From assembly GCF_014466955.1 (NCBI RefSeq), contig NZ_AP023396.1, positions 2,418,001-2,482,000 of the forward strand: a stretch of 64,000 nucleotides of DNA. The letters are read 5' to 3'. The stretch comes from Nocardia wallacei. Its GTDB lineage: Bacteria; Actinomycetota; Actinomycetes; Mycobacteriales; Mycobacteriaceae. The notes beneath the pieces were generated by a model, which made no database searches, was not told where the DNA came from, and worked only from the letters and a program-made list of their open reading frames with translations. Positions 44,800-55,336 of this stretch are shown here, piece by piece. A program made the translations under genes and the position numbers. Within the stretch, counting starts at the first letter, position 1. Every line of letters starts with the position of its first letter.

Positions 44800-45405
44800 A
44801 TGCCGATGCCGACCGAGGAAAGGGTGCGCCAGCTCGTAGCTGGACCCGTCGAGCGCCGAGGATTCGACCTCGAGGGCGTGTCGATCGCGGCCACCGGTCA
44901 GGCGCGGGTGACGGTGACCGTGGACGGCGACGAGGCCATCGACCTGGACACCGTCGCGGAATTGAGTGCGGAGATCTCCGAGCTGCTCGACACGGCCGGC
45001 GATTTCGGTGAGACCCCGTATCTGCTGGAGGTCACCACGCCCGGTGTCGATCGTCCGCTCACCGCCCCCCGGCACTGGCGTCGCGCCCGCGGCCGCAAGG
45101 TGCGGGTGACCATGCGCCCCGGCGTGCCCGGCCCGGAGAACGAGCACAGATTCGACGCGCGGGTGGGCGCGTCCACCGATTCCGAGGTGGCGCTGGTACT
45201 CGGCGGAAAGCGAAAACCGCACCGCGTCACCGTGCCGCTCGCGGATATCGCCGAGGCCGTCGTCCAGGTGGAATTCTCCGCCCCCGGCGCGGCGGAGCTG
45301 GAATTGGCGGGAGGAGTGGTGCCGGGCCGTCCCGAGCCGGGCATCCGGACAGAAGATCAGGGAGCACTCCACTCAGTAGCGTCGACCGAAGGGATCGTGG
45401 AATGA
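44800..45405 (+). CDS. rimP: Ribosome maturation factor RimP
   Basis: A 201-residue factor for 30S subunit maturation. [20 protein letters not shown] and [20 protein letters not shown] are the RimP signatures of its two alpha/beta domains. The C-terminus is longer than in E. coli, as usual in actinobacteria. It opens the rimP-nusA-ylxR-infB transcription unit and overlaps nusA by four bases (ATGA). The region upstream holds TACACT (44671-44676) and TACGCT (44689-44694) as candidate -10 elements. The second ATG at 44806 is also possible. Confidence 0.93.
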   Translation: MPMPTEERVRQLVAGPVERRGFDLEGVSIAATGQARVTVTVDGDEAIDLDTVAELSAEISELLDTAGDFGETPYLLEVTTPGVDRPLTAPRHWRRARGRKVRVTMRPGVPGPENEHRFDARVGASTDSEVALVLGGKRKPHRVTVPLADIAEAVVQVEFSAPGAAELELAGGVVPGRPEPGIRTEDQGALHSVASTEGIVE

Positions 45406-46430
45406 ACATCGAAATCGAAGCCCTGCGAGCGATCGTCGCCGACAAGGGGATCTCGATGGAGACGGTGATCTCCGCGATCGAGTCCGCGCTGCTGACCGCC
45501 TACCGGCACACCGAGGGCCATCAGCCCAACGCCCGCATCGACATCAATCAGAAGACCGGTGTGGTGCGCGTGCTGGCCCGCGAGGTCGACGCCGACGGCA
45601 ACACCATCTCCGAATGGGACGACACCCCAGAGGGTTTCGGCCGCATCGCCGCCACCACCGCCCGGCAGGTGGTGCTGCAACGGCTGCGCGACGCCGAGAA
45701 CGAGAAGTCGTTCGGCGAGTTCTCCACCCACGAGGGCGACATCGTCGGCGGCGTCGTGCAGCGCGACGCCCGCATGAACGCCCGCGGCACCATCGTGGTG
45801 CGCATCGGCAGCGAGGCGAACGGGGCGGAGGGCCTGATCCCGCCCGCCGAGCAGGTTCCCGGCGAGACCTACGAGCACGGCGACCGCATCAAGTGCTACG
45901 TCTACGCCGTCTCGCGCGGCCCCCGCGGCCCGCAGATCAATCTGTCGCGCTCGCACCCGAACCTGGTGCGGCGGTTGTTCGCCCTCGAGGTGCCCGAGAT
46001 CGCCGACGGTTCGGTGGAGATCGTCGCGGTGGCCCGCGAGGCCGGGCACCGGTCCAAGATCGCCGTGCGCACCAACGTCCCCGGCGTCAACGCCAAGGGC
46101 GCCTGCATCGGCCCGATGGGCCAGCGCGTGCGCAACGTGATGAGCGAGTTGGCGGGGGAGAAGATCGACATCATCGACTACGCCGACGACCCGGCCACCT
46201 TCGTCGGGAATGCGCTGAGCCCGTCGAAGGTTGTCTCCGTGTCGATCGTGGACCCGGAGGCCCGCGCGGCGCGCGTCGTGGTCCCGGACTTCCAGCTCTC
46301 GCTGGCGATCGGCAAGGAGGGCCAGAACGCCCGCCTGGCGGCCCGCCTCACCGGCTGGCGCATCGATATTCGCAGCGACGCCGCACCCGATGTGACCGGA
46401 TCGGTCCGGACGGAGGCGCCGCACAGCTGA
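45402..46430 (+). CDS. nusA: Transcription termination/antitermination factor NusA
   Basis: A 342-residue protein: N-terminal RNA-polymerase-binding domain (about 1-100), S1 domain ([20 protein letters not shown]) and two KH domains ([20 protein letters not shown], then [20 protein letters not shown]). The C-terminal acidic repeats of E. coli NusA are absent, as in other actinobacteria. It modulates pausing and rRNA transcription. It is coupled to rimP. Confidence 0.97.
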   Translation: MNIEIEALRAIVADKGISMETVISAIESALLTAYRHTEGHQPNARIDINQKTGVVRVLAREVDADGNTISEWDDTPEGFGRIAATTARQVVLQRLRDAENEKSFGEFSTHEGDIVGGVVQRDARMNARGTIVVRIGSEANGAEGLIPPAEQVPGETYEHGDRIKCYVYAVSRGPRGPQINLSRSHPNLVRRLFALEVPEIADGSVEIVAVAREAGHRSKIAVRTNVPGVNAKGACIGPMGQRVRNVMSELAGEKIDIIDYADDPATFVGNALSPSKVVSVSIVDPEARAARVVVPDFQLSLAIGKEGQNARLAARLTGWRIDIRSDAAPDVTGSVRTEAPHS

Positions 46431-46531
46431 GACGCGGCGCCGGGGGCCCGAACGGCCCGCCAGCAGCCGCGACGGCGGAGCGGGATGACAGGTTGGTAAC
46501 TAACCAGAGGGCTGGATGCGGGGTTCCGGAC

Positions 46532-46885
46532 ATGGCAGCGGTAGAGTGGACGCAGGCTCAGCACGAGTCTCCGGTTTCCACGCGCACCGCGCGGACCGAG
46601 GTTCCATCCTCGGGTCCCGTTCGGACGTGCGTGGGCTGCCGGAAGCGCGAGCTGGCCGCCGATCTGTTGCGGGTCGTGGCGCTGTCGTCCGAGGAGGGCG
46701 GTGTTGCGGTCGTTCCCGATCCGCGGCACAGACTTCCCGGACGGGGTGCCTGGTTGCACCCCGCTTCGGCTTGTCTGAGCGCAGCAGTTCGGCGCCGAGC
46801 GTTCGGCAGAGCGCTAAGAGTGTCCGGAAAACTGGATATCTCAGCCCTGGAGCACTACGTGGAGAACAGGCACGAGCACTCATGA
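46532..46885 (+). CDS. ylxR: YlxR family (DUF448) RNA-binding protein
   Basis: A 117-residue protein. VRTCVGCRKRELAADLLRVV is the diagnostic YlxR start, and RHRLPGRGAWLHPASACLSA contains the GRGAW loop. It lies between nusA and infB in nearly all Gram-positive genomes and has been linked to RNA binding, transcriptional effects and RNase P. The ATG at 46532 gives about 30 residues before the family domain; a start further in is possible. Confidence 0.87.
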   Translation: MAAVEWTQAQHESPVSTRTARTEVPSSGPVRTCVGCRKRELAADLLRVVALSSEEGGVAVVPDPRHRLPGRGAWLHPASACLSAAVRRRAFGRALRVSGKLDISALEHYVENRHEHS

Positions 46886-46993
46886 GCACACCGTGAAGTA
46901 CCAACGATGATCGGCCATCGAAGATAATCGGAGGTCGTGCGGGCTTCCGTCCCCGGACGGAGTGTCACGCTCGACCTCTCAGTGAGGAGAGCA

Positions 46994-49960
46994 GTGGCAG
47001 GCAAGGCCCGCGTGCACGAGTTGGCAAAAGAACTCGGTGTCACGAGCAAAGAACTACTCGCAACGCTCAAGGAGCAGGGCGAGTTCGTGAAGTCGGCGTC
47101 GTCGACGGTGGAGGCACCCGTCGCGCGTCGGCTGCGGGAGTCGTTCTCGTCGAAGTCCGCTCCGGCGAACGGCAGTGCGAAGTCGGGCGCGAGGCCCGGC
47201 CCCGGTCAGGCCGCGCGCTCGGGCGGCAAGCCCGCGCCCGGCGCCCCCGGTCCGCGTCCCGGACCGCGTAACAACGCGCCCGGCCCGGCGCAGCAGTCGG
47301 CCCCGGCCGCGCAGCCGTCCGCTCCGGCGGCTCGTGCCGAGGCTCCGGCCGCCCAGTCGGCCCCGGCCCAGGATGTCCGGCCCGGCCCGGCGGTGAAGCC
47401 CGGCCCGGCTCCGGCACCCGGCCCCAAGCCCGGCGCCGCGCGTCCGGCCGCGCCGGCGCCCGCCGCCGCGCAGTCGGCTCCGGCACCCACGCCGCAGCAG
47501 CCGCGTCCGGCCCCGGGCGGTGGCCCGCGGCCCGGCCAGCCGAAGAGCGGCGCCCCGGCTCAGCCGGGTCAGCGTTCCGGTCCCAAGCCCGGCCCGAAGA
47601 CCCCGCGCGTCGGCAACAACCCGTTCACCTCCGCGCCCGAGCGGCCCGCGCCGCGTCCGGCTCCGGGTGGTGGCCCGCGTCCGGGTCCGTCGCAGGGCGG
47701 GCCCCGGCCGACGCCGGGCAACGCGCCGCGTCCGGCGCCGCAGGGCGGTCAGCGGCCGTCCGGCCCGCGGCCGAGCCCGGGCTCGATGCCCCCGCGCCCG
47801 AACCCGGGTGCGATGCCCCAGCGTGCCGCGCGTCCCGGCCCGGCCGGTGGCGGCCGTCCGGGTGGCGGTCGTCCCGGTGGCGGCGGCGCCGGTGGCGGTC
47901 GTCCCGGTGGTGGCGGCGGCGGCAACTATCGCGGTGGCGGCGGTGGTGCCGGTGCCGGTGCGGGTGCTCCCGCGGCCGGTGGCGGCGGCTTCCGGGGTCG
48001 TCCCGGTGGCGGCGGTCGTCCGGGTGGTCCCGGTGGCCGCGGCGGTGCGGCCGGTGCGTTCGGCCGTCCCGGCGGCGCGCCCCGCAAGGGCCGCAAGTCG
48101 AAGCGGCAGAAGCGGCAAGAGTACGACTCGATGCAGGCCCCGTCGGTCGGCGGCGTGCGGCTGCCTCGCGGCAACGGCGAGATCATCCGTCTCGCCCGCG
48201 GCGCCTCGCTGTCCGACTTCGCCGAGAAGATCAACGCCAACCCGGCCTCGCTGGTGCAGGTGCTGTTCAACCTCGGTGAGATGGTCACCGCGACCCAGTC
48301 GGTCAACGACGAGATCTTCGAGCTGCTCGGCGGCGAGATGAACTACGTCGTGCACGTGGTCTCGCCCGAGGACGAGGACCGCGAGCTGCTGGAGAGCTTC
48401 GACCTCACCTACGGCGAGGACGAGGGCAACGACGCCGACCTGCAGGTCCGGCCGCCGGTGGTGACCGTCATGGGTCACGTCGACCACGGTAAGACCCGAC
48501 TGCTGGACACCATCCGCAAGACCAACGTCCGCGAGGGCGAGGCCGGCGGCATCACCCAGCACATCGGCGCGTACCAGGTGCTCACGAACGTGAACGACGA
48601 GGACCGCCTGATCACCTTCATCGACACCCCGGGTCACGAGGCGTTCACCGCCATGCGTGCCCGCGGTGCGAAGTCGACCGATATCGCGATCCTGGTGGTC
48701 GCCGCCGACGACGGCGTGATGCCGCAGACGGTGGAGGCCATCAATCACGCGCAGGCCGCGGACGTGCCGATCGTGGTGGCGGTCAACAAGATCGACAAGG
48801 AAGGCGCGAACCCGGAGAAGGTCCGCCAGCAGCTGACCGAGTACAACCTGGTGGCCGAGGAGTACGGCGGCGAGACGATGTTCGTCAACATCTCCGCCAG
48901 GCAGGGCACCAATATCGAGTCGCTGCTGGAAGCCGTGGTCCTGACCGCCGACGCGGCGCTGGATCTGCGGGCCAACCCGGACATGGACGCGCAGGGTGTC
49001 GCCATCGAGGCGCACCTGGACCGCGGCCGCGGCCCGGTGGCCACGGTGCTGGTGCAGCGCGGCACGCTGCGGGTCGGCGACTCGATCGTGGCGGGCGACG
49101 CCTACGGTCGGGTGCGCCGCATGGTCGACGAGCACGGCGAGGACGTCAACGAGGCGCTGCCGTCGCGGCCCGTCGAGGTCGTCGGCTTCACCTCGGTACC
49201 CGGCGCGGGTGACAACTTCATGGTCGTCGAGGAAGATCGCATCGCCCGGCAGATCGCCGACCGGCGCAACGCGCGCAAGCGCAACGCGCTGGCCGCCCGC
49301 AGCCGTAAGCGGATCAGCCTGGAAGATCTGGATGCCGCGCTGAAGGAGACCTCGGAGCTCAACCTGATCCTCAAGGGCGACAACTCCGGTACGGTCGAGG
49401 CGCTCGAGGAAGCCCTCATGGGCATCGAGATCGACGACGAGGTGCGCCTGCGGGTGATCAACCGGGGCGTCGGTGGCGTCACGGAAACCGACATCAACCT
49501 GGCGTCGGCCTCCAACGCGATCATCATCGGGTTCAACGTGCGCGCGGAGGGCAAGGCCACCGAGCTGGCCAACCGCGAGGGCGTCGACATCCGGTACTAC
49601 TCGGTGATCTACCAGGCCATCGACGAGATCGAGAAGGCCCTCAAAGGCATGCTCAAGCCGATCTACGAGGAGGTCGAGCTGGGTCGCGCCGAGATCCGCG
49701 CGATCTTCCGTTCCTCGAAGTTCGGCAACATCGCCGGTTGCATGGTCACCTCCGGGCTGGTCAAGCGCAACGCCAAGGCGCGCCTGCTGCGCGACAACGT
49801 GGTGATCGCCGACACGACGATCCAGTCGCTGCGTCGCGAGAAGGACGACGTCATGGAGGCCCGCGAGGGCTTCGAATGCGGTATGACCTTGAGCTACAAC
49901 GACATCAAGGAAGGCGACATCGTCGAGGCCTACGAGCTTCGCGAGAAGCCGCGGGACTGA
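46994..49960 (+). CDS. infB: Translation initiation factor IF-2
   Basis: A 988-residue GTPase that places fMet-tRNA on the 30S subunit. The first 50 residues ([20 protein letters not shown]) are the IF2 N-domain. Residues about 55-375 are a Pro/Gly/Ala/Arg-rich linker, ending in a lysine-rich segment ([17 protein letters not shown]). The G domain begins with GHVDHGKT (494-501), followed by DTPGHEAF and NKIDKEG. Domains 2-4 follow to the C-terminus. GAGGAG precedes the GTG. The long linker is normal for actinobacteria and is the reason for the extreme GC content and long antisense frames here. Confidence 0.97.
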   Translation: MAGKARVHELAKELGVTSKELLATLKEQGEFVKSASSTVEAPVARRLRESFSSKSAPANGSAKSGARPGPGQAARSGGKPAPGAPGPRPGPRNNAPGPAQQSAPAAQPSAPAARAEAPAAQSAPAQDVRPGPAVKPGPAPAPGPKPGAARPAAPAPAAAQSAPAPTPQQPRPAPGGGPRPGQPKSGAPAQPGQRSGPKPGPKTPRVGNNPFTSAPERPAPRPAPGGGPRPGPSQGGPRPTPGNAPRPAPQGGQRPSGPRPSPGSMPPRPNPGAMPQRAARPGPAGGGRPGGGRPGGGGAGGGRPGGGGGGNYRGGGGGAGAGAGAPAAGGGGFRGRPGGGGRPGGPGGRGGAAGAFGRPGGAPRKGRKSKRQKRQEYDSMQAPSVGGVRLPRGNGEIIRLARGASLSDFAEKINANPASLVQVLFNLGEMVTATQSVNDEIFELLGGEMNYVVHVVSPEDEDRELLESFDLTYGEDEGNDADLQVRPPVVTVMGHVDHGKTRLLDTIRKTNVREGEAGGITQHIGAYQVLTNVNDEDRLITFIDTPGHEAFTAMRARGAKSTDIAILVVAADDGVMPQTVEAINHAQAADVPIVVAVNKIDKEGANPEKVRQQLTEYNLVAEEYGGETMFVNISARQGTNIESLLEAVVLTADAALDLRANPDMDAQGVAIEAHLDRGRGPVATVLVQRGTLRVGDSIVAGDAYGRVRRMVDEHGEDVNEALPSRPVEVVGFTSVPGAGDNFMVVEEDRIARQIADRRNARKRNALAARSRKRISLEDLDAALKETSELNLILKGDNSGTVEALEEALMGIEIDDEVRLRVINRGVGGVTETDINLASASNAIIIGFNVRAEGKATELANREGVDIRYYSVIYQAIDEIEKALKGMLKPIYEEVELGRAEIRAIFRSSKFGNIAGCMVTSGLVKRNAKARLLRDNVVIADTTIQSLRREKDDVMEAREGFECGMTLSYNDIKEGDIVEAYELREKPRD

Positions 49961-49970
49961 GTGCCGAAAG

Positions 49971-50003
49971 CCGCGCCGGGCGAAGCCACTTCGCCCGGCG
50001 CGG
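49971..50003. terminator. GC-rich hairpin between infB and the DUF503 gene
   Basis: CCGCGCCGGGCGAAG (49971-49985) pairs perfectly with CTTCGCCCGGCGCGG (49989-50003) around CCA. The 15-bp stem is very stable, but no T-tract follows. It may end part of the infB transcripts or act as an attenuator or processing site before the downstream genes. Confidence 0.7.
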
Positions 50004-50044
50004 TCGTCCGTCGTAGCAGATGTCGTAGTAGATGAGGTGAGCCG

Positions 50045-50335
50045 TTGTTCGTCGGGGCGCTGGAGTTCGACATCCTGCTCGGCGACGTGCATTCGCTGAA
50101 ACAGAAGCGTTCCGTCATTCGTCCCCTGCTCGCCGAGCTGCAACGGTTCGGGGTGTGCGCGGCCGAAGGCGGGGAACACGATCGATATCGGCGCACGCTG
50201 CTGGGCGTGGCCATGGTGAGTTCGGCGATGGGCCATCTCACAGAGGTCCTGGACCGGTGTGAACGCCACGTCGCGGCCCGTCCGGAGTTACAGTTGCTGG
50301 CAGTGCGCCGCCGGATCTTCGGACCCGAAGACTGA
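50045..50335 (+). CDS. DUF503 domain-containing protein (YlxP-like)
   Basis: A 96-residue protein with the DUF503 fold: [20 protein letters not shown] with [13 protein letters not shown], then [20 protein letters not shown]. The family (YlxP in Bacillus) lies between infB and rbfA in many Gram-positives and may act in ribosome assembly. It starts with TTG at 50045, supported by GAGGTGA just upstream. The start is at the family's invariant position. Confidence 0.87.
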   Translation: MFVGALEFDILLGDVHSLKQKRSVIRPLLAELQRFGVCAAEGGEHDRYRRTLLGVAMVSSAMGHLTEVLDRCERHVAARPELQLLAVRRRIFGPED

Positions 50336-50360
50336 GTCAACACAAAGAGGAGGGTCGGCC

Positions 50361-50798
50361 ATGGTGGACCAAGCCAGGGCACGCCGGCTCGCGAAGCGGA
50401 TCGTCAATATCGTCGGTACCGCGATCGAGTACGAGATCAAGGACCCGCGGCTGCGTTTCGTCACCGTCACCGACGCCAAGGTGACCGGTGACCTGCGGGA
50501 AGCCACCGTGTACTACACGGTGATGGGCGAAACGATCGACGCGGAACCGGACTTCGCCGGCGCGGCGGCCGGACTGGAGAAGGCCAAGGGCGTGCTGCGT
50601 TCCAAGGTCGGCGCCGCGACCGGCATCAAGTTCACGCCGTCGCTGGCGTTCGTCCTGGACACCGTCCCGGATGCCGCGCGGCAGATGGAGGAGTTGTTGG
50701 CGCGCGCCCGCGCGGCCGACGAGCAGGTCGCGCAGGTGGCGTCCAACGCGACCTACGCCGGCGACGCCGATCCGTACAAGAGCGACGAGGAAGACTGA
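50361..50798 (+). CDS. rbfA: 30S ribosome-binding factor A
   Basis: A 145-residue KH-like factor that helps 16S rRNA maturation and cold adaptation. [20 protein letters not shown] followed by [20 protein letters not shown] is the RbfA signature. AGAGGAGGG precedes the ATG at seven bases, the best ribosome-binding site in this cluster. The C-terminal acidic tail ([11 protein letters not shown]) is common in actinobacteria. nrnA follows. Confidence 0.95.
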   Translation: MVDQARARRLAKRIVNIVGTAIEYEIKDPRLRFVTVTDAKVTGDLREATVYYTVMGETIDAEPDFAGAAAGLEKAKGVLRSKVGAATGIKFTPSLAFVLDTVPDAARQMEELLARARAADEQVAQVASNATYAGDADPYKSDEED

Positions 50799-50827
50799 CC
50801 GCCGGCGAGGTGGTCGAGGCTGAAGCG

Positions 50828-51832
50828 ATGACAGCAGTAACGCCGGCGGCGGATCTGGCCGCGGCCGTCGAGGTCCTGGACGCCGCACGATCGGTCACGG
50901 TGCTGTGTCATGTGCAACCCGACGCCGACACCGTCGGCAGCGGGCTCGCCCTGGCACAGGTGCTGCATCGGCGCGGGGTGCCGGTGTGGGTGTCGTTCGC
51001 CGAACCCGCCGAGTTGCCCGCCTCGATGCGGTCGCTGCCGGGCATCGAGTTCCTGGTGCCGCCCGCGCAGGTGCCGCTCGAGGTGGATCTGCTGGTGGCC
51101 GTGGACTGCGGCAGTGTCGGGCGGCTCGGCGCGCTGGCCGACCGGATCCCCGGCGCCGCAACGACTCTCGTGCTCGACCATCACCGGTCCAATACGCGCT
51201 TCGGCACGGTGAACGTGATAGACGCGACGGCCGAGTCGACCACGAGCCTGCTGGCGCGGGTCTTCGACGCCTGGGGTGAGCCGATCGACGACGCGGTGGC
51301 GTACTGCCTGTTCGCGGGTCTGGTGACCGATACCGGGTGCTTCCGGTGGGCCGGGCCGACCACCCATCGGCTTGCCGAACGTTTGCTGAAGACCGGCATC
51401 GATGGGGCCGGTATCACTCGCACACTGATGGACACCCATCCGTTCGGCTGGCTGCCGATGTTGTCGCGGGTGCTGGGCTCGGCGCATCTCGAGCCCGCGG
51501 CCGCGGGCGGGGCCGGGCTGGTGTACGCGTTCGTCCTCCGTGACGATATCGAGGACCTGCGTTCGGAGGAGGTGGAGAGCGTCATCGACGTCGTCCGCAC
51601 CACCTCCGAGGCGGCTGTCGCCGCCGTCTTCAAGGAGTCGCGCACCGCGCCCGGCGTGTGGACGGTCTCGCTACGCTCCCGCGACACCGGCGTCGGCCTG
51701 GACGACGGCGTCGACGTGGCACAGGTGGCCACCAAGCTCGGCGGCGGCGGGCACCGTTACGCCGCCGGATACACCACCACCGGCACCCCGGACGACCTGG
51801 TCGCCTGCCTGCTGGCAGCCCTCGCCACCTGA
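50828..51832 (+). CDS. nrnA: Bifunctional oligoribonuclease / pAp phosphatase NrnA (DHH family)
   Basis: A 334-residue DHH phosphoesterase. Motifs are VLCHVQPDADTVGSGLAL, VDCGS, LDHHRSN (the DHH motif) and, in the DHHA1 domain, KLGGGGHRYAAGYT. M. tuberculosis Rv2837c of this type degrades nanoRNA, pAp and cyclic dinucleotides such as c-di-AMP, so a signalling role is possible. The ATG at 50828 has GAGG at good spacing; a GTG at 50810 would add six residues. Confidence 0.93.
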   Translation: MTAVTPAADLAAAVEVLDAARSVTVLCHVQPDADTVGSGLALAQVLHRRGVPVWVSFAEPAELPASMRSLPGIEFLVPPAQVPLEVDLLVAVDCGSVGRLGALADRIPGAATTLVLDHHRSNTRFGTVNVIDATAESTTSLLARVFDAWGEPIDDAVAYCLFAGLVTDTGCFRWAGPTTHRLAERLLKTGIDGAGITRTLMDTHPFGWLPMLSRVLGSAHLEPAAAGGAGLVYAFVLRDDIEDLRSEEVESVIDVVRTTSEAAVAAVFKESRTAPGVWTVSLRSRDTGVGLDDGVDVAQVATKLGGGGHRYAAGYTTTGTPDDLVACLLAALAT

Positions 51833-52071
51833 GTCACCTTCTCCCGCAGGGCATTCGGCCGAGCGCCGTGGGTGTATGCCCGGTCCGCCACCGCCGGGCT
51901 GCCCGACCGGCAGCTGTCGGCGCACTCGCGCTTCATCGGCTGCAAAGCTCGGTCGGCCTCTCGGTCGTCCCATGATGTCGGTGGGGTGTGCGAGGGTGGT
52001 GCTCGGCGGGACGACATTCGGGAGGTTGGCGTGCGCGGCAATGGGCCGGAGGACCGTGGGGCTGGGCGGCC

Positions 52072-53472
52072 ATGACCGCGCGGCAGGGGAGTGAGCCGGT
52101 CGAGGCGATGGCCGAGGATCCGTCCGAGGCGGGGCCGCGGCGGATTCTCGGGATCGCGGTGCCGACATTGGGCGTGCTCGTCGCGGAACCGATCTATCTG
52201 CTGTGGGATATGGCGGTGGTCGGGCGGCTGGGGGCGCTCGCGCTGGCCGGGCTGGCGGTGGGCGGGCTGATCCTGGGGCAGGTCAGCACGCAGCTGACAT
52301 TTCTGACCTACGGCACCACCGCGCGATCCGCCCGGCGGTTCGGAGCGGGGGATCGGCGGGGCGCGGTCGAGGAGGGCGTACAGGCCAGCTGGACGGCGAT
52401 CGGGATCGGTGTGCTGATTCTCGTTGTGCTGCAAGCGTTCGCGGGGCCGGTCACCGAGCTGATCGCGGGCGGGCACGACATCGCCGACGCGGCGCTGGGG
52501 TGGCTGCGGATCGCGCTGTTCGGGGTGCCGCTGATCCTGCTCACCATGGCCGGCAACGGCTGGCTGCGCGGCGTGCAGCAGACCAGGCGGCCGCTGGCGT
52601 ATGTGATCGCGGGACTCGTCGTATCGGCCGTGCTGTGCCCGCTGCTGGTGCACGGGCTGCTCGGGGCGCCGCGGCTGGGGTTGGAGGGTTCGGCCGTCGC
52701 CAATGTGATCGGGCAGGTCGTGGCGGCCGCGATGTTCCTGGGCGCGCTCGGGCGGCGTTGCCTGCTGCCGCCGGGCCACCCCGACCGGATCTCGCCCGCG
52801 CCGCGCCCGGCGATCATGCGGGCGCAATTGGTGCTCGGCCGCGACCTGATCGTCCGCAGCCTGGCCTTCCAGGCGTGCTTCGTCTCGGCGGGTGCGGTGG
52901 CGTCGCGGTTCGGGGCGGCCTCGGTGGCGGCCCATCAACTGGTGCTGCAGCTGTGGAACTTCATCGCGCTCACTCTGGATTCACTCGCCATCGCGGCCCA
53001 GACGTTGACGGGCGCGGCGCTCGGAGCGGGGAACGCGCGCGGGGCGCAGCGGCTCGCCGGACGGATCACCATCTGGTCCACGCTGTTCGCGGTCGCGCTG
53101 GCGGTGTGCTTCGCCGCCGGATTCGAGGTGGTGCCGCGGCTGTTCACCAGCGATCCGGCGGTGCTCGACCGGACGCATGTCGTCTGGTGGTTCTTCGTGG
53201 CCCTCATTCCCGTGGTCGGTGTGGTGTTCGCGCTCGACGGCGTGCTGCTCGGCGCGGGCGATGCCGCCTACCTGCGCAACACCACCATGGGCGCGGCCCT
53301 GGTCGGCTTCCTGCCGGTCATCTGGCTGTCGCTGGCCTTCGACTGGGGTATCGCCGGGATCTGGAGCGGTCTGGCCGCCTTCATCGTGCTGCGGCTGGTG
53401 GCGGTGAGCGTGCGGGCCTGGTCGGGCCGCTGGGCTCGGGTCGGCGCGGAGATTCCGGGCGAGGCGGGGTAG
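52072..53472 (+). CDS. MATE-family efflux transporter (DinF-like)
   Basis: A 466-residue, 12-helix cation-coupled exporter. ILGIAVPTLGVLVAEPIYLL with DMAVVGRLGALALAG is the MATE opening, and AGNGWLRGVQQTRRPL ends the first half. It matches Rv2836c (DinF) in position. It starts about 240 bases after nrnA. I chose the ATG at 52072, since upstream frames add a tail without membrane or family character. The substrate is unknown. Confidence 0.9.
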   Translation: MTARQGSEPVEAMAEDPSEAGPRRILGIAVPTLGVLVAEPIYLLWDMAVVGRLGALALAGLAVGGLILGQVSTQLTFLTYGTTARSARRFGAGDRRGAVEEGVQASWTAIGIGVLILVVLQAFAGPVTELIAGGHDIADAALGWLRIALFGVPLILLTMAGNGWLRGVQQTRRPLAYVIAGLVVSAVLCPLLVHGLLGAPRLGLEGSAVANVIGQVVAAAMFLGALGRRCLLPPGHPDRISPAPRPAIMRAQLVLGRDLIVRSLAFQACFVSAGAVASRFGAASVAAHQLVLQLWNFIALTLDSLAIAAQTLTGAALGAGNARGAQRLAGRITIWSTLFAVALAVCFAAGFEVVPRLFTSDPAVLDRTHVVWWFFVALIPVVGVVFALDGVLLGAGDAAYLRNTTMGAALVGFLPVIWLSLAFDWGIAGIWSGLAAFIVLRLVAVSVRAWSGRWARVGAEIPGEAG

Positions 53473-53496
53473 TCCTCTCGTAACGCCACAACCGGC

Positions 53497-53520
53497 CCCG
53501 GCGGGATCGGGATCGCCGGG
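53497..53520. terminator. Weak hairpin after the MATE gene
   Basis: CCCGGCG (53497-53503) pairs with CGCCGGG (53514-53520) around a 10-base loop. No T-tract follows, so this may only be a partial terminator between the MATE and phosphoesterase genes. Confidence 0.3.
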
Positions 53521-53592
53521 CATGGGAATGTGGAACGGACCGTCGCGGTTGCCGCATGCAGGCGCGGCAGGAGAGTAGGAGGTGGGTGCCGG

Positions 53593-54552
53593 GTGAATCC
53601 GAAGCTGATGGCCGTGAGCGATATCCATGTCGGGCACCAGGGCAACAAGCCCGTCGTCGAGGAGATCAGGGCCGATTCACCCGAGGACTGGCTGATCGTC
53701 GCGGGCGACGTGGCGGAGAAGACCGACGACATCCGCTGGGCCCTCGACCTGCTGCGCAAGCGTTTCGCGAAAGTGATCTGGGTGCCGGGCAACCACGAAT
53801 TGTGGACCACCACAAAGGATCCCGTGCAGATGCACGGCGCCGCCCGATACGACTACCTGGTGTCGCTGTGCCGGGATCTGGACGTGCTGACGCCGGAGGA
53901 TCCGTTCCCGGTGTGGGAGGGCGCGGGCGCCGAACAGTACGGCGGCGCCGTGACGCTGGCGCCGCTGTTCGTGCTCTACGACTACTCGTGGCGGCCCGCC
54001 GGTACGACCACCAAGGCCGAGGCGATGGCGCTGGCCCGCGACCGCAATGTCGTCGCCACCGACGAATTCCTGCTCTCACCCGACCCGTACGTGACCCGCG
54101 ACGCCTGGTGTCACGCTCGCGTGCAGTACACCCGCCGCCGCCTCGACGACCTGGGCACCGACACCCCCGTGGTGCTGATCAATCACTTCCCGCTCAACCG
54201 CGAGCCCACCCGGATGCTGTTCTATCCCGAGTTCTCGCTGTGGTGCGGCACGGAACTGACCGCGGATTGGCACGTCCGCTACAACGTGGTCTGCTCCGTC
54301 TACGGCCACCTGCACATTCCGCGCACCACCTTCTACGACGGCGTCCGCCACGAGGAGGTCTCGCTGGGCTATCCGCGCGAGTGGCAGCGCCGCGGGCTGC
54401 CCGACAAACTGCTGCGCCAGATCCTGCCCGCCCCGGAGTACGGGCCGGACGACCTGAACGAGTGGGGCGGCCACTTCAAGATCACCCCAGCCATGCAGGC
54501 CGCGGCGGCGGAAATGCGCCGCGTCGCGGATCGGCGCCGCGGCCTGGCCTGA
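53593..54552 (+). CDS. Metallophosphoesterase, Rv2795c-like
   Basis: A 319-residue calcineurin-like phosphoesterase. The metal-binding motifs are SDIHVGH, VAGDVAEK, VPGNHE, INHFPLN and YGHLHIPRTT, in the right order. It directly precedes pptT, as Rv2795c does in M. tuberculosis, where the homologue has been reported to oppose PptT by removing phosphopantetheine from carrier proteins (PptH); I transfer this from gene order and motifs. The GTG at 53593 follows AGGAGG at slightly long spacing. Confidence 0.88.
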   Translation: MNPKLMAVSDIHVGHQGNKPVVEEIRADSPEDWLIVAGDVAEKTDDIRWALDLLRKRFAKVIWVPGNHELWTTTKDPVQMHGAARYDYLVSLCRDLDVLTPEDPFPVWEGAGAEQYGGAVTLAPLFVLYDYSWRPAGTTTKAEAMALARDRNVVATDEFLLSPDPYVTRDAWCHARVQYTRRRLDDLGTDTPVVLINHFPLNREPTRMLFYPEFSLWCGTELTADWHVRYNVVCSVYGHLHIPRTTFYDGVRHEEVSLGYPREWQRRGLPDKLLRQILPAPEYGPDDLNEWGGHFKITPAMQAAAAEMRRVADRRRGLA

Positions 54553-54631
54553 GCCGGGGTGCCGGTGGTGCCGACCCCTCGACTCACCCGGGAGCCGGTC
54601 CGCGTCCTCGGCTAATCTCGTGAGGTCGTGA

Positions 54632-55336
54632 ATGTCGAGTCAGGAGGCGGTCATCGAGGAGCGGGCGAGCATCATCGGCAGGATTCTTCCCGATGGGGTG
54701 GCCGCGGCCGAACTGGTCCGGTATCCGGAGGAATTGAAGCCGCATCCCGGTGAGGAGCATCTGATCGCGAAGTCGGTGGAGAAGCGGCGCCGCGACTTCA
54801 TCGGCGCGCGGTACTGCGCGCGGCAGGCCCTGGCCCAGCTGGGTGAGCCGCAGGTGGCGATCGGCAAGGGGGAGCGCGGCATGCCGCTGTTCCCGACCGG
54901 CGTGGTCGGCAGCCTCACCCACTGCGACGGCTATCGGGCCGCGGCTCTGGCGCATCGGCTGCGCTGGCGGTCGGTGGGCATCGACGCCGAGCCGCACGAC
55001 ACCCTGCCCGAGGGCGTGCTGGACTCGGTGAGCCTGCAGCCCGAGCGGGATTGGCTCAAAGGCGCGATCCCGGCCACCGGCCTGCACCTGGACCGGCTGC
55101 TGTTCTGCGCCAAGGAGGCCACCTACAAGGCGTGGTTCCCACTGACACTGCGGTGGCTCGGTTTCGAGGACGCCCACATCACCTTCACCATCGACGACAC
55201 GGGCAGCGCGGGCACCTTCCACAGCAAGCTGCTGGTGCCCGGCCAGACCAATGACGGTGGCGCGCCGCTGATCTCGTTCGACGGACGCTGGCTGATCGCC
55301 GACGGGCTGATCCTGACCGCGATCGCGGCGGGCTGA
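54632..55336 (+). CDS. pptT: 4'-phosphopantetheinyl transferase PptT
   Basis: A 234-residue Sfp-type transferase that activates carrier domains of polyketide, non-ribosomal peptide and mycolate synthases. The magnesium motif VGIDAEPHDTLPEGVLDSVS and LFCAKEATYKAWFPLT are diagnostic, and GSLTHCDGYRAAAL lies before them. The ATG has GAGG at seven bases. Its stop overlaps the truB ATG (TGATG). The upstream phosphoesterase probably forms an activation/deactivation pair with it. Confidence 0.95.
   Translation: MSSQEAVIEERASIIGRILPDGVAAAELVRYPEELKPHPGEEHLIAKSVEKRRRDFIGARYCARQALAQLGEPQVAIGKGERGMPLFPTGVVGSLTHCDGYRAAALAHRLRWRSVGIDAEPHDTLPEGVLDSVSLQPERDWLKGAIPATGLHLDRLLFCAKEATYKAWFPLTLRWLGFEDAHITFTIDDTGSAGTFHSKLLVPGQTNDGGAPLISFDGRWLIADGLILTAIAAG

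Noticed and set aside
47054..50269. 1071-codon antisense frame across infB
   Set aside because: It is a by-product of the GC-rich, repetitive infB linker and strong codon bias. The sequence lacks any domain, while the plus strand encodes a complete IF-2.
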